A DNA stretch of 64,000 bases, taken from Peptococcaceae bacterium. Its GTDB lineage: Bacteria > Bacillota > Peptococcia > Peptococcales > Peptococcaceae. A program made the position numbers and the translations under genes. The number at the start of each line of letters is the position of its first letter. Positions within the stretch are counted from its first letter, which is position 1. Positions 25,427 through 33,944 of this stretch are shown here, in pieces. The stretch lies in contig CAAETY010000147.1 in NCBI GenBank assembly GCA_900759105.1, forward strand, positions 1 to 64,000, read 5' to 3'. The notes under the pieces were generated by a model. The model saw only the letters and a program-made list of their open reading frames with translations. It was not told the DNA's origin and ran no database searches.

Positions 25427-26434
25427 ATGATACAGATTCAAGAAGCCATTCTTCATTTTTACGACGCTGCTGCATTGAGCGAAACCTTATCCGACACCAC
25501 CTTGGACCTTCGCAGTGGGCTCATGGTAGACTATTTGGCGCACCATATCGAACGCGGTCTCAAAGACCCCGCAGCAAGCCATGCCCAATTTTCCCAGACC
25601 AGCGCTGTGCCGGAACGTCTCAAAACCTTCATTAAAGGGGATGAAGGACTGGTTGATTTCTCGAAATGGGCAGCGGGCCTGTTTTTTGGCGAGCTCCGCG
25701 ACCTCGGGGTAGAAGAAAATTACCATTTGGCACTTGCGCGTTTTCACACAGAAATCGGCACCCCATATTTGGCAATTTTGGCCCTTGCCGATAAGCTTGC
25801 CTATACCCATCAGGTAGATGCCGCTGACGATGGCACCCTTTCTGCCTCCATTGCTGTGCATCGCTCCATTATGCCACAGCCAACCCAACGTATTAAGGGG
25901 TATGCGTTTATTAATTTGGAAGACTTGGGCATTCGCTTGTGTGACATCAAGGTAAAATTTGAAAAAGAAACCATTCTTCTATTTGAAGAAGTGCTTTTGG
26001 GTTGTCTGACTGAACCGTCAAGCCGTGAAAGCTACCGCCAGATTCGCCAAATGACTTTGGCCGTAGCGGACGACTATTCACAAGACGGTGTGGAAGCCTT
26101 TACACGCGCAAAAAAATTTCTCGCCGATAACGCCGATAACAGCGACCTCGTTGATACCCACACTTTGGCTGAAAAGGTTTTTCCAAACTCCATTCAAATG
26201 CAAAACAGCTTTATGGGCGAAGTAAGCTACGCAAATCTGCCGGAAAATCTCGTTTTGGAGCAAGAATTTGCTCGCAAGCAAACCGCTACCCACAAGCTCG
26301 TGTGCGACGGCGAAATCACCATCACCATTCCGGCCGAATGGTATGACGATCCCGACCGTGTGGAAATTCGTATGGAAAGTGACGGCACAACCACCATCAC
26401 CTTGCGTGGCATTGAAACTATGACCGCTAAATAA
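25427..26434 (+). CDS. Nucleoid-associated protein (NdpA/YejK-like)
   Basis: The protein of about 335 aa matches the NA37 family: the N-terminal IQEAILHFYDA segment, a central helical region, the TQRIKGYAFINL stretch and a C-terminal DGEITITIPAEWY part. Members associate with the nucleoid in E. coli; in Firmicutes they occur sporadically and their role is not settled. The start MIQIQEAILHF was chosen because GAGAGGA lies 8 bases before it; a frame extending 84 bases upstream has no ribosome site. It sits next to a cluster of DnaA-box-like motifs, which may or may not be related. Confidence 0.82.
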   Translation: MIQIQEAILHFYDAAALSETLSDTTLDLRSGLMVDYLAHHIERGLKDPAASHAQFSQTSAVPERLKTFIKGDEGLVDFSKWAAGLFFGELRDLGVEENYHLALARFHTEIGTPYLAILALADKLAYTHQVDAADDGTLSASIAVHRSIMPQPTQRIKGYAFINLEDLGIRLCDIKVKFEKETILLFEEVLLGCLTEPSSRESYRQIRQMTLAVADDYSQDGVEAFTRAKKFLADNADNSDLVDTHTLAEKVFPNSIQMQNSFMGEVSYANLPENLVLEQEFARKQTATHKLVCDGEITITIPAEWYDDPDRVEIRMESDGTTTITLRGIETMTAK

Positions 26435-27081
26435 TGTGAAATTTGAATAATAAGAAATAAAAGTGTGCGAAGTGTTTGCCTATTATATAGGTAGGGAATT
26501 GCGGTTTTGCAGCAGTAGTAGTAACCGATGAAAAAGCACAACCACACAAAAAACATCAAATGCCAAACGGAATGTGCAGAATAACGCCATAACAGGCTTG
26601 CAGTTTTTAGCATTAAGGCCTGAAACAATGACGGATTTTATGGCTAAAAATGATGCAAAATATAGCATTTTGCACCCTAAATGAACGGTAAATCAAGCGT
26701 GATGTAAACTGACGGCGGACAAATATCCACAGATATGAACACTGTTTTCCACAAAAACTGTGGAAAACCCTTCGGATAAGTGGTGAGTTTTCCACAAAAT
26801 GCCGTGGAAAACTCGCTGTCATAAGGGGAAAACTCTCAAAGAATCCCGTAAAATCCCAAAATGTATCGTGTGGAAAATGTGGAAAGTTAAAAATAGGTAA
26901 ACTTTGGAAAAGTATATTCGATATTAGTGTATAAAGAATATTGTACATTTTTTCCGAATTTTATTGTCCGTCATGGTTGCATTTTTGTAATGCACACTTT
27001 ATCATACAAGTACGTTCATATTTTATAGATACGGGCGTTCATCCAAATTGAATGTAGAATAGTAGAATGGGGGATATGAGG
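26435..27081. other. Long AT-rich non-coding region
   Basis: About 650 bases without a credible gene separate the nucleoid-associated protein gene from the ABC importer. The centre (26723-26886) holds the DnaA-box-like cluster annotated separately. To its right lies a very AT-rich stretch (about 26885-26965), then the leader of the first lipoprotein gene. No transcription terminator hairpin was found directly after 26434. Confidence 0.6.
26723..26886. promoter_or_regulatory. Cluster of DnaA-box-like motifs
   Basis: Seven 9-mers differ from the DnaA box TTATCCACA mostly at one position: ATATCCACA (26723), TTTTCCACA (26745 and 26788), and on the other strand TGTGGAAAA (26759 and 26869), CGTGGAAAA (26803) and TGTGGAAAG (26878). 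Two pairs are arranged head to head and the last two are directly adjacent. An AT-rich segment follows. This layout resembles an origin or a DnaA-titration locus, but no dnaA or dnaN gene is nearby, and a repressor with a TTTTCCAC-type site is an alternative. Confidence 0.45.
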
Positions 27082-28104
27082 ATGAAATTTAAAAAGTGGG
27101 TTGCCGGGATGGTTCTCGGCAGCATGGTAGTATTAGGCGGGTGTGGCGGCGGAAATACCACCGCAGGCAGTGCGACTGCTGAAAAAGCCGCCGATTCGGA
27201 TGCTTTGCAAGTGGGGATTGTTCAGCTTGCGGATCACGTAGCACTTGACCGTGCACGTCAAGGCTTTGAAGACGGTTTGGAAGAAGCCGGCTTTAAGATT
27301 GGCGAAGATGTCGTGATTGATTTCCAAAATGCACAGGCAGACCAATCGAATTTGGACACCATTACAAAGCAATTCGCAAGTGACAAAAAAGACCTTGTGT
27401 GTGCCATTGCGACCCAAGCGGCCGTGCAAATGGCAAGTGCAAGCAGTGACATTCCTATTGTAGGGACTGCGATTACCGACTACGAAGCAGCCAACCTTGT
27501 TCAATCCAATGACAAGCCGGGCGGCAATGTAACCGGTACCAGCGACATGAACCCTATTGCCGATCAAGTGGCATTGATGCAAAAGATGTTACCGGATATC
27601 AAGACTGTCGGGATTATCTACAGCTCTTCCGAAGAAAACTCTCGCATTCAAGCAGAAATGTATACCAAAGAATGTGAAAAGGCCGGTATCAAGGTTGAAG
27701 AAATGACCATTTCCAACGTCAACGAAATTCAACAAGCAGCGACCAGCTTGATTGGTAAAAAGATAGATGCCATTTATGTGCCAACCGATAACCTGATGGC
27801 AAGCGCGTTGACCACATTGACCGGCATTACCAATGAAAAGAAAATTCCGGTATTTGGTGGCGAAGTGGCACACTTAAACAGTGGTGCACTGGCAACCGTA
27901 AGTATCGATTACTATGAGCTTGGCAAGCAAACCGGTGCCATGGCAGCAAAGATTTTGAAGGGCGAAGCAACGCCTGATAGCATGCCAATTGAAATGCCGG
28001 AAGTGACCACCACAGCGATTAACAAATTGGCTGTAGACACTCTTGGCATTACTGTACCGGATGATTTGACCGAATTCGTGAGTGAATATAGTCAAGAAAA
28101 GTAA
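27082..28104 (+). CDS. ABC-importer substrate-binding lipoprotein, copy 1
   Basis: The start MKFKKWVAGMVLG has GGGGG upstream and leads into a lipoprotein signal with the lipobox VLGGC. The mature protein is the PF04392 type (TrpX/YtlA-like), a periplasmic-binding fold related to sugar-binding proteins: ALQVGIVQLADHVALDRARQGFEDGL at the start, PGGNVTGTSDMNP, then IYSSSEENS and an interdomain YVPTDN. The family includes tryptophan-type amino-acid importers, but the ligand cannot be read from sequence. It is followed by a close paralogue and then by the permease and ATPase genes, which form one importer locus. Confidence 0.9.
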   Translation: MKFKKWVAGMVLGSMVVLGGCGGGNTTAGSATAEKAADSDALQVGIVQLADHVALDRARQGFEDGLEEAGFKIGEDVVIDFQNAQADQSNLDTITKQFASDKKDLVCAIATQAAVQMASASSDIPIVGTAITDYEAANLVQSNDKPGGNVTGTSDMNPIADQVALMQKMLPDIKTVGIIYSSSEENSRIQAEMYTKECEKAGIKVEEMTISNVNEIQQAATSLIGKKIDAIYVPTDNLMASALTTLTGITNEKKIPVFGGEVAHLNSGALATVSIDYYELGKQTGAMAAKILKGEATPDSMPIEMPEVTTTAINKLAVDTLGITVPDDLTEFVSEYSQEK

Positions 28105-28189
28105 TTGAGTAGGTAGTTACAGCAAGGTCTGTATTGAACCGGGCTGTGATGATAAATTTGTAGGATTTTGTAGAATGGAGGCAATCAAT

Positions 28190-29224
28190 ATGAAGTTAAA
28201 GAAATGGATCGCAGGTGTAGCGCTCGGTAGTATGATGGTTTTGGCAGGTTGCGGTGGAGCTGGTTCCACCACAGGAAGTACGGCAGATGAAGGCAGCGCA
28301 ACTGCGGAAGCAAACAGTGATGCACTGCAAATTGGGATTATCCAACTTGCGGACCACGTGGCACTTGATCGTGCACGTCAAGGCTTTGAAGACGGCTTGG
28401 AAGAAGCAGGCTTCAAAATCGGCGAAGATGTTGAAATTGAATTCCAAAATGCACAAGGTGACCAGTCCAACTTGGACACCATCACCAAACAATTTGCATC
28501 TGACAAAAAAGATTTGGTGTGCGCGATTGCAACACAAGCAGCTGTTCAGATGAAGAGCGCAAGCGCAGACATTCCAATTGTAGGGACCGCAATTACCGAC
28601 TACGAAGCAGCCAAACTCGTTGATTCCAACGAAAAACCGGGAGGCAACGTAACCGGTACCAGCGATATGAACCCAATTAAAGACCAAGTGGCATTGATGC
28701 AAAAAATGATTCCGGACCTTAAGACTGCCGGGATTATCTACAGCTCTGCCGAAGAAAACTCCCGCATTCAAGCAGATATGTTCAAACAAGAATGTGAAGC
28801 GCTTGGTATTGCGGTTGAAGAAATGACCATTTCCAATGTTAATGAAATTCAGCAAGCAGCAACCAGCTTGATTGGCAAAAACATTCAAGCCATCTACGTG
28901 CCAACCGATAATATGTTGGCCAGTGCCATCACCACATTGACCGGGATTACCAATGAAAAGAAAATCCCTGTATTCACCGGTGAAGTTGGTATGATGAGCG
29001 GTGGCGGCCTTGCTACTGTCAGCGTTGACTACTACGAACTCGGGAAGCAAACCGGTGCGATGGCAGCAAAAATCTTGAAGGGTGAAGCAACCCCAGACAG
29101 CATGCCAATCGAAATGGCCGATGTAACCACCACTGCAATCAACAAAGCAACTGTTGAAGCATTGGGCATCGAAGTGCCTGAGGACCTCAAAGAATATGTT
29201 CAAGACTACAGCGCTGAAGAATAA
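28190..29224 (+). CDS. ABC-importer substrate-binding lipoprotein, copy 2
   Basis: This protein is highly similar to the product of 27082-28104 along its whole length, including the ALQIGIIQLADHVALDRARQGFEDGL start and the lipobox VLAGC. The start MKLKKWIAG has GGAGG 9 bases upstream. Differences concentrate just after the lipid anchor and in a few surface segments (for example FTGEVGMMSGGGL against FGGEVAHLNSGAL), which lie near the binding cleft in this fold. Two receptors for one permease would widen the ligand range. A terminator hairpin follows, so the permease has a separate promoter. Confidence 0.9.
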   Translation: MKLKKWIAGVALGSMMVLAGCGGAGSTTGSTADEGSATAEANSDALQIGIIQLADHVALDRARQGFEDGLEEAGFKIGEDVEIEFQNAQGDQSNLDTITKQFASDKKDLVCAIATQAAVQMKSASADIPIVGTAITDYEAAKLVDSNEKPGGNVTGTSDMNPIKDQVALMQKMIPDLKTAGIIYSSAEENSRIQADMFKQECEALGIAVEEMTISNVNEIQQAATSLIGKNIQAIYVPTDNMLASAITTLTGITNEKKIPVFTGEVGMMSGGGLATVSVDYYELGKQTGAMAAKILKGEATPDSMPIEMADVTTTAINKATVEALGIEVPEDLKEYVQDYSAEE

Positions 29225-29246
29225 CAGCCGGATATAGTTCAATACA

Positions 29247-29281
29247 AAACGAAGGAGTTAAGCCAACGCCTTCGTTTTGTT
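29247..29281 (+). terminator. Terminator between lipoprotein and permease genes
   Basis: AAAACGAAGG and CCTTCGTTTT flank a 13-base loop, with a T-rich tail. It may be partial, attenuating transcription into the permease gene. Confidence 0.8.
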
Positions 29282-29338
29282 TGTTTATTCCGAAAATAAT
29301 AATTTGCTCGTAAGATGTTAGGATAAATGCCTTTCTTA

Positions 29339-29347
29339 TGCTATAAT
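29339..29347 (+). promoter_or_regulatory. Extended -10 promoter for permease/ATPase/ackA
   Basis: TGCTATAAT is an extended -10 element with a perfect hexamer at 29342-29347, located between the terminator and the permease start. The -35 region (TTAGGA near 29318) is weak. Confidence 0.55.
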
Positions 29348-29401
29348 AGCTAATAGGTGTTACAAACATCTTATAATTTTCAATGTAAGATGGAGGATAC
29401 T

Positions 29402-30277
29402 ATGGAACTCATTATGTCTACTGTCGCACAAGGGCTTTTGTGGGCAGTGCTCGCGATTGGTTTATTTTTAACCTTCCGTATTTTGGATATTGCAGACCTT
29501 TCGATTGAAGGCTCCTATCCGTTGGGTGGGGCGATTGCCGTTATGACAATTACAGCCGGTCGTTCACCGGTATTGGCCGTTGTTTTGGCCTTTTTGGGTG
29601 GCTGCGTTGCAGGCGCTGTAACAGGCTTTTTGCATACCAAGCTCAAGATTCCGGCGCTGTTGGCGGGGATTTTAACCATGATTGGTTTGTATTCTGTCAA
29701 CCTTCGTATTATGGGTCGTGCAACCACATCCATTCTTGGGATGAACACGGTATACACTGCTTTTGAAGGCAGCATGAGCAAGGTAATGTCAACCTTTACC
29801 GTTGGTTTGCTTGTGACCGTACTTGTATGGGTGTTCTGCTATGTGTTTTTCGGTACCGAGCTTGGTGCGGCGATTCGTGCAACCGGGGATAACCCTCAAA
29901 TGATTCGCGCGCAAGGGGTTAATACCGATATTACCATTATCCTCGGCTTGGTGCTTTCCAATGGTTTTGTAGGGATTACTGGTGCGTTGATTTCACAATC
30001 CAACGGCTATGCCGATGTTGGGATGGGGACTGGGGTCCTCGTTACCGGCTTGGCTTCCATCATCATTGGGGAAGTATTGTTTGGCACCCGTAGCTTCAAA
30101 AACTGGCTCATCAGCGTAGTTTTGGGGTCCATCGCTTACCGTGCGGTGGTTGCCTTCGTGCTCTGGCTTGGCATGAATCCAAATGACCTCAAGCTGCTCA
30201 CTGCTGTGATCGTTGCTGTTGCACTTGCGCTTCCATTGATTAAGAGCAAGATGCAAAAGATGTGTTCCAATGCGTAA
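29402..30277 (+). CDS. ABC-importer permease (TrpY-like)
   Basis: The protein of about 291 aa has 8-9 hydrophobic helices and belongs to the branched-chain/sugar-type permease fold (BPD_transp_2): ILDIADLSIEGSYPLGGA near the N terminus, GTELGAAIRATGDNPQMIRAQGVN as the cytoplasmic coupling loop, then VGMGTGVLVTGLASIIIGEVLFG. This pairing with PF04392 receptors is standard. The start MELIMSTVAQG has GGAGG upstream. The ATPase gene starts 15 bases after its end, so the two are coupled. Confidence 0.92.
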   Translation: MELIMSTVAQGLLWAVLAIGLFLTFRILDIADLSIEGSYPLGGAIAVMTITAGRSPVLAVVLAFLGGCVAGAVTGFLHTKLKIPALLAGILTMIGLYSVNLRIMGRATTSILGMNTVYTAFEGSMSKVMSTFTVGLLVTVLVWVFCYVFFGTELGAAIRATGDNPQMIRAQGVNTDITIILGLVLSNGFVGITGALISQSNGYADVGMGTGVLVTGLASIIIGEVLFGTRSFKNWLISVVLGSIAYRAVVAFVLWLGMNPNDLKLLTAVIVAVALALPLIKSKMQKMCSNA

Positions 30278-30292
30278 TAGGGGGTCAGTACT

Positions 30293-31087
30293 ATGTTAGA
30301 TATCAAATCCATTGAAAAAACCTTTAATGCCGGGACCGTCAACCAAAAGAAAGCGTTAAATGGTCTGAGCTTGCACTTGGATGAAGGCGACTTTGTTACC
30401 GTCATCGGGGGCAACGGGGCAGGCAAATCTACCATGATGAATGCCATCGCCGGTGTTTTTCCTGTTGACAAAGGTGAAATTACTATAAATAATGTAAATG
30501 TAACAAAGTTTCCTGAGCATAAGCGTGCGCAGTATATCGGTCGCGTATTCCAGGACCCAATGATGGGCACTTGTGCCAATATGCAAATCGAAGAAAATCT
30601 CTCCATTGCGTCTCGCCGTGGGCAAACCCCGGGCTTGCGCTGGAGTGCACGTGCAAAGGACCGTGCCTTTTTTAAGGAACGTTTATCCATGCTCGGCTTG
30701 GGGTTGGAGGAACGTCTTACCGACCGTGTAGGGCTATTGAGTGGTGGCCAACGTCAAGCATTGACCCTTTTGATGGCAACCTTGAAGCGTCCGGATATTT
30801 TGTTGCTTGACGAACACACCGCTGCGCTTGACCCAAAGACTGCAGCGAAGGTGCTTGAAATCACCGAACAAATCGTCGGTGAATACGGCTTTACCACCAT
30901 TATGATTACGCACAACATGCGCGATGCCATCAATCATGGCAATCGTTTGGTTATGCTCGACAGTGGGCGCGTGGTGGTTGATATCAAAAAAGCCGACTAT
31001 CCAAACTTGTCCGTACAGGACTTATTACAAATGTTTGAGAAGGCCAGCGGCGACGCTATGCTTAGCGATGGGTTGCTCCTTTCTTAA
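30293..31087 (+). CDS. ABC-importer ATPase (TrpZ-like)
   Basis: The 264-aa ATP-binding subunit has a complete nucleotide site: Walker A GGNGAGKST, Q-loop VFQDPMMG, signature LSGGQRQALTLLMATL, Walker B ILLLDEHTAALDP and H-loop ITHNM. It powers the permease encoded just before it. The end of the gene is 29 bases from the acetate kinase start with no terminator between them, so ackA may be read from the same transcript. Confidence 0.94.
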   Translation: MLDIKSIEKTFNAGTVNQKKALNGLSLHLDEGDFVTVIGGNGAGKSTMMNAIAGVFPVDKGEITINNVNVTKFPEHKRAQYIGRVFQDPMMGTCANMQIEENLSIASRRGQTPGLRWSARAKDRAFFKERLSMLGLGLEERLTDRVGLLSGGQRQALTLLMATLKRPDILLLDEHTAALDPKTAAKVLEITEQIVGEYGFTTIMITHNMRDAINHGNRLVMLDSGRVVVDIKKADYPNLSVQDLLQMFEKASGDAMLSDGLLLS

Positions 31088-31116
31088 TAAAATACTTTAT
31101 GAGGTGAACAAAAGAA

Positions 31117-32319
31117 ATGATCGTATTAGTCATGAACAGCGGGAGCTCTTCTTTGAAGTTCCAGCTCATCAACATGGAAAACGGCGAAGTTATGTCCAAG
31201 GGTCTTGTAGAACGCATTGGTCTTGGCGGTACCGCGGGCTTTGAAGTAAAAGCTAAGGGTGAAAAGTTGAAAAAGGACGTTACTGCAGATGACCACAAGC
31301 AAGCTGTGGCTCTCGTTGTAGACGCACTTACCAAGGGTGACCTTGCAGTTGTTGACGATCTCAGCATGATCAGCGCTATTGGTCATCGTATCGTACAAGG
31401 TGGGGACTCCTTCCCTAAAGCAGCTGTTGTCGATCAACGCGTGAAGGACCTCGTTGAAGGTTACGGCGTAATGGCTCCACTTCATAACTACGCTGCACTC
31501 GCTGGCATCATCGCTTGCGAAGAAAACATGCCAGGCATTCCATCCGTGTGCGTATTTGACACTTCTTACCACATGACCATGGATGCAGCACACTACATGT
31601 ATGCAATTCCTTACGAAGACTACGAAAACCTCAAGGTTCGTCGTTACGGCGCTCACGGCACCAGCCACAAGTATGTAGCTCGTGAAGCTGCTAAGGCGCT
31701 TGGTCGTCCAATCGAAGACCTTAAGATTATCACCTGCCACCTCGGTAATGGTGCAAGTGTATCCGCAATCAACGGCGGTAAAGTAATGGATACCTCCATG
31801 GGCTTCACCCCACTCGAAGGTCTTGTAATGGGTACCCGTACCGGTGATATGGACCCAGCTGCAGTTCTTTACATCATGAAGAACAAGGGTTACACCCCAG
31901 ACGAAATGGATACCTACGTAAACAAGAAATCCGGTCTTCTCGGTGTAAGCGGTATCTCCAATGACTTCCGTGACATCGAAGCTGCTATGGACGAAGGCAA
32001 CGAACGCGCACAACTCGCTTATGACATGTTCGCTCTCCGCGTGAAGAAGTACATCGGTGCTTACTACGCAGAACTCAACGGTTGCGATGCTATCGTATTC
32101 ACCGCTGGTATCGGTGAAAACGACGACCGTGTTCGCGCTTCCATCTGCGCTGATCTCGAAGCACTTGGCATTGCTATCGATGCTGACAAGAACAGCGGTT
32201 GCCGCGAATTCCGTGACATTAGCGCTGAAGGTGCTAAGGCTCACGCTTTCGTTATCCCAACCAACGAAGAATACGCTATTGCTCTCGAAACTGTTGAAGC
32301 AATTTCCGAAGCAAAGTAA
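31117..32319 (+). CDS. ackA: Acetate kinase
   Basis: The 400-aa enzyme interconverts acetyl phosphate + ADP and acetate + ATP, the ATP-forming step of acetate fermentation. The active-site residues fall at the numbers known for the Methanosarcina enzyme: N7, R91, H123, D148, H180, R241 and E384. Small changes occur next to them (HRIVQGG in place of the usual HRVVHGG, and YGAHGTSH in place of YGFHGTSH), without loss of catalytic residues. Codons are strongly biased toward C-ending forms, as expected of a highly expressed central enzyme. No phosphotransacetylase gene lies next to it. Start follows GAGGTGAAC; a terminator follows the stop. Confidence 0.96.
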   Translation: MIVLVMNSGSSSLKFQLINMENGEVMSKGLVERIGLGGTAGFEVKAKGEKLKKDVTADDHKQAVALVVDALTKGDLAVVDDLSMISAIGHRIVQGGDSFPKAAVVDQRVKDLVEGYGVMAPLHNYAALAGIIACEENMPGIPSVCVFDTSYHMTMDAAHYMYAIPYEDYENLKVRRYGAHGTSHKYVAREAAKALGRPIEDLKIITCHLGNGASVSAINGGKVMDTSMGFTPLEGLVMGTRTGDMDPAAVLYIMKNKGYTPDEMDTYVNKKSGLLGVSGISNDFRDIEAAMDEGNERAQLAYDMFALRVKKYIGAYYAELNGCDAIVFTAGIGENDDRVRASICADLEALGIAIDADKNSGCREFRDISAEGAKAHAFVIPTNEEYAIALETVEAISEAK

Positions 32320-32330
32320 GTTAAACCTCA

Positions 32331-32362
32331 AAAACAGCCTTCTTAGGAGGGCTGTTTTTTTT
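32331..32362 (+). terminator. Terminator after ackA
   Basis: AAAACAGCC and GGGCTGTTTT with a short loop and an eight-T tail. Confidence 0.92.
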
Positions 32363-32486
32363 ATGCGAAAATAATCACAAATGTTGCATGTAACCCCTTG
32401 ACGCGAACCTTGTGAAAGATTACATTAAGTATAGAATGTATTGATGATTCGTTATATTAAAAGTTATATTAAAAAGGGGATTTGAA

Positions 32487-33449
32487 ATGCAAAACGAAAA
32501 CGAAAAAGAAAATGACAACGACAATAACGGTGGTGCGTTCGGTAGATTGGTGGTTTCGCTGATTTTGGCGATTGGTGTAATCTGTCTGATTGGTCTGATT
32601 GCCAACAGTGGAGAGGGGCGCATGAATATTCCCTATGGGAAAGAGGCGCGTGACTGCCAAGTCAGTGAAGAACGCATGGACAGTTTAGATAATAAATTGC
32701 GCGATTATGTGGCGCAAATTGACGGCCAATGGAGCGTATACGTGAAGGACCTGCGCCATGGGCTGACCTTGAGCATGAATAATGAACCTATGTATGCAGC
32801 CAGCTTGATTAAAATCTATGTGATGGAAAGCACTTATGCGCATATGGATACGGTGCTCGACAATGCGTCTGCACTTTATGGGGAAGACGAGGCGCAGACA
32901 ATCGTTGATATGCTGCTTGAAAATATGATTGCTCGCTCTGATAACGATTCCTTCAATGAATTGGTACGTTTGCACAGTGCAAACCATAGCTTTACCGAAG
33001 GAGCGGAAACCATCAATGCTTATTTAAGCGAACAAGGCTATAAGGATACCGTCATTTTCCATACCCTGCATCCGGCAGAATCTGAACCGGAAGCAATTTC
33101 TGATAATCCGGGTGATTTAAATGAAACCAGCGTGAAGGATTGCGGCTTGTTGTTGGATCGTATCTATAACAATGAATGCGTGTCCTACGATGCCTCTCAA
33201 GCCATGCTGTCATTATTAAGTATGCAAGAAAATGACACCAAGATTCATGCGGGCATTGCGGATGCGAAAAAAATTGTTAACAAAACCGGTGAAACCGATA
33301 AGCAACAGCACGATGTTGCCATTGTGTACACCACAGACCGTGACTATATTCTTTGCATCATGTCAACTGCGTTGACATCAGAGGATGAAGAGGCAGGCGT
33401 GGAAAACGTGAAAAACGTGGCAAGCCTTGTCGGAAAAACGTTGACCTAA
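32487..33449 (+). CDS. Membrane-anchored serine hydrolase of the class A beta-lactamase fold
   Basis: A charged N terminus is followed by one membrane helix (about 20-40) and an extracellular domain. The three penicillin-recognising motifs are present: SxxK as S106-L-I-K109, SDN at 151-153 and KTG near 265. The omega-loop Glu/Asn pair (ExxLN) of true class A beta-lactamases is not clear; NPGDLN is the nearest match. It may therefore be a cell-wall peptidase or a weak beta-lactamase rather than a resistance enzyme. It is monocistronic with a terminator on each side. Start has GGGG upstream. Confidence 0.82.
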   Translation: MQNENEKENDNDNNGGAFGRLVVSLILAIGVICLIGLIANSGEGRMNIPYGKEARDCQVSEERMDSLDNKLRDYVAQIDGQWSVYVKDLRHGLTLSMNNEPMYAASLIKIYVMESTYAHMDTVLDNASALYGEDEAQTIVDMLLENMIARSDNDSFNELVRLHSANHSFTEGAETINAYLSEQGYKDTVIFHTLHPAESEPEAISDNPGDLNETSVKDCGLLLDRIYNNECVSYDASQAMLSLLSMQENDTKIHAGIADAKKIVNKTGETDKQQHDVAIVYTTDRDYILCIMSTALTSEDEEAGVENVKNVASLVGKTLT

Positions 33450-33455
33450 CAATAA

Positions 33456-33495
33456 AATAAGAGCACTTCGAAATCGAAAGTGCTCTTATTTTTTT
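33456..33495. terminator. Bidirectional terminator
   Basis: AATAAGAGCACTT.G and C.AAAGTGCTCTTATT form a long hairpin with A/T tracts on both sides. The right arm overlaps the last codons of the convergent PPC-domain gene. Confidence 0.82.
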
Positions 33496-33925
33496 ATGCT
33501 TTTTCAAAAATTTGGGCAACGCCATGCTCATTGGGGCGGCGTTCGATATTGAGATCCAGGAGTTCTTGAATGACCAGCTCGGCAAGATAGAGAATACGGC
33601 AGCCATGGTTGAGATGTCCGGCGTAGGTGTGAGTGGTATCGGCAAGCACGCCGTGAAGGTGCACATCGCCATCGCAGATAAAGCCGTCAATAGCAACGAC
33701 TTCACAGGAGGTGATACTGTGGTCGGTGATAAAATCTATGGGATACTCGTTTCCTTGTACGACATTGAGGGAAGCACGGTCCAGTGTGGCGATACCAGTG
33801 AGAATGACGGCGTTGGCAACATGGTGCGCTTGCACCAAGGCTTCAATGCCTGCGATTAAATCCTCGCCCTGTTCCAGCTTCAAAATAAAGGTGCGACCGA
33901 CTTGGTTGGAAATAAAGGTTTGCAT
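33494..33925 (-). CDS. PPC/DUF296-domain protein
   Basis: The 143-aa protein matches the PPC (DUF296) fold of prokaryotic standalone proteins: RTFILKLEQGEDLIAGIEALVQAH at the start, AVILTGIATLDRASL, and DVHLHGVLADTTHTYAGHL, whose His residues form the metal site in solved homologues. Plant relatives carry it in AT-hook proteins; the function of the bacterial ones is not settled. Start has AAGGAGG. It lies 19 bases after nudC on the same strand, so the two may be one transcription unit. Confidence 0.85.
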   Translation of the reverse strand: MQTFISNQVGRTFILKLEQGEDLIAGIEALVQAHHVANAVILTGIATLDRASLNVVQGNEYPIDFITDHSITSCEVVAIDGFICDGDVHLHGVLADTTHTYAGHLNHGCRILYLAELVIQELLDLNIERRPNEHGVAQIFEKA

Positions 33926-33944
33926 AGGGGTTCCTCCTTTTATG

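Noticed and set aside
27001..27081. Tryptophan T-box upstream of the ABC importer
   Set aside because: No TGGTACCGCGG-like core or antiterminator was found in the leader.
28196..29242. 348-codon frame antisense to the second lipoprotein gene
   Set aside because: A Cys/Phe-rich product opposite a clear lipoprotein gene, with no start signal.
31126..32331. 401-codon frame antisense to ackA
   Set aside because: It mirrors the strongly codon-biased acetate kinase gene and shows no domain and no ribosome site.
32487..33449. Clinical beta-lactamase
   Set aside because: SxxK, SDN and KTG are present, but the omega-loop Glu/Asn motif is not clear and the protein is membrane anchored.
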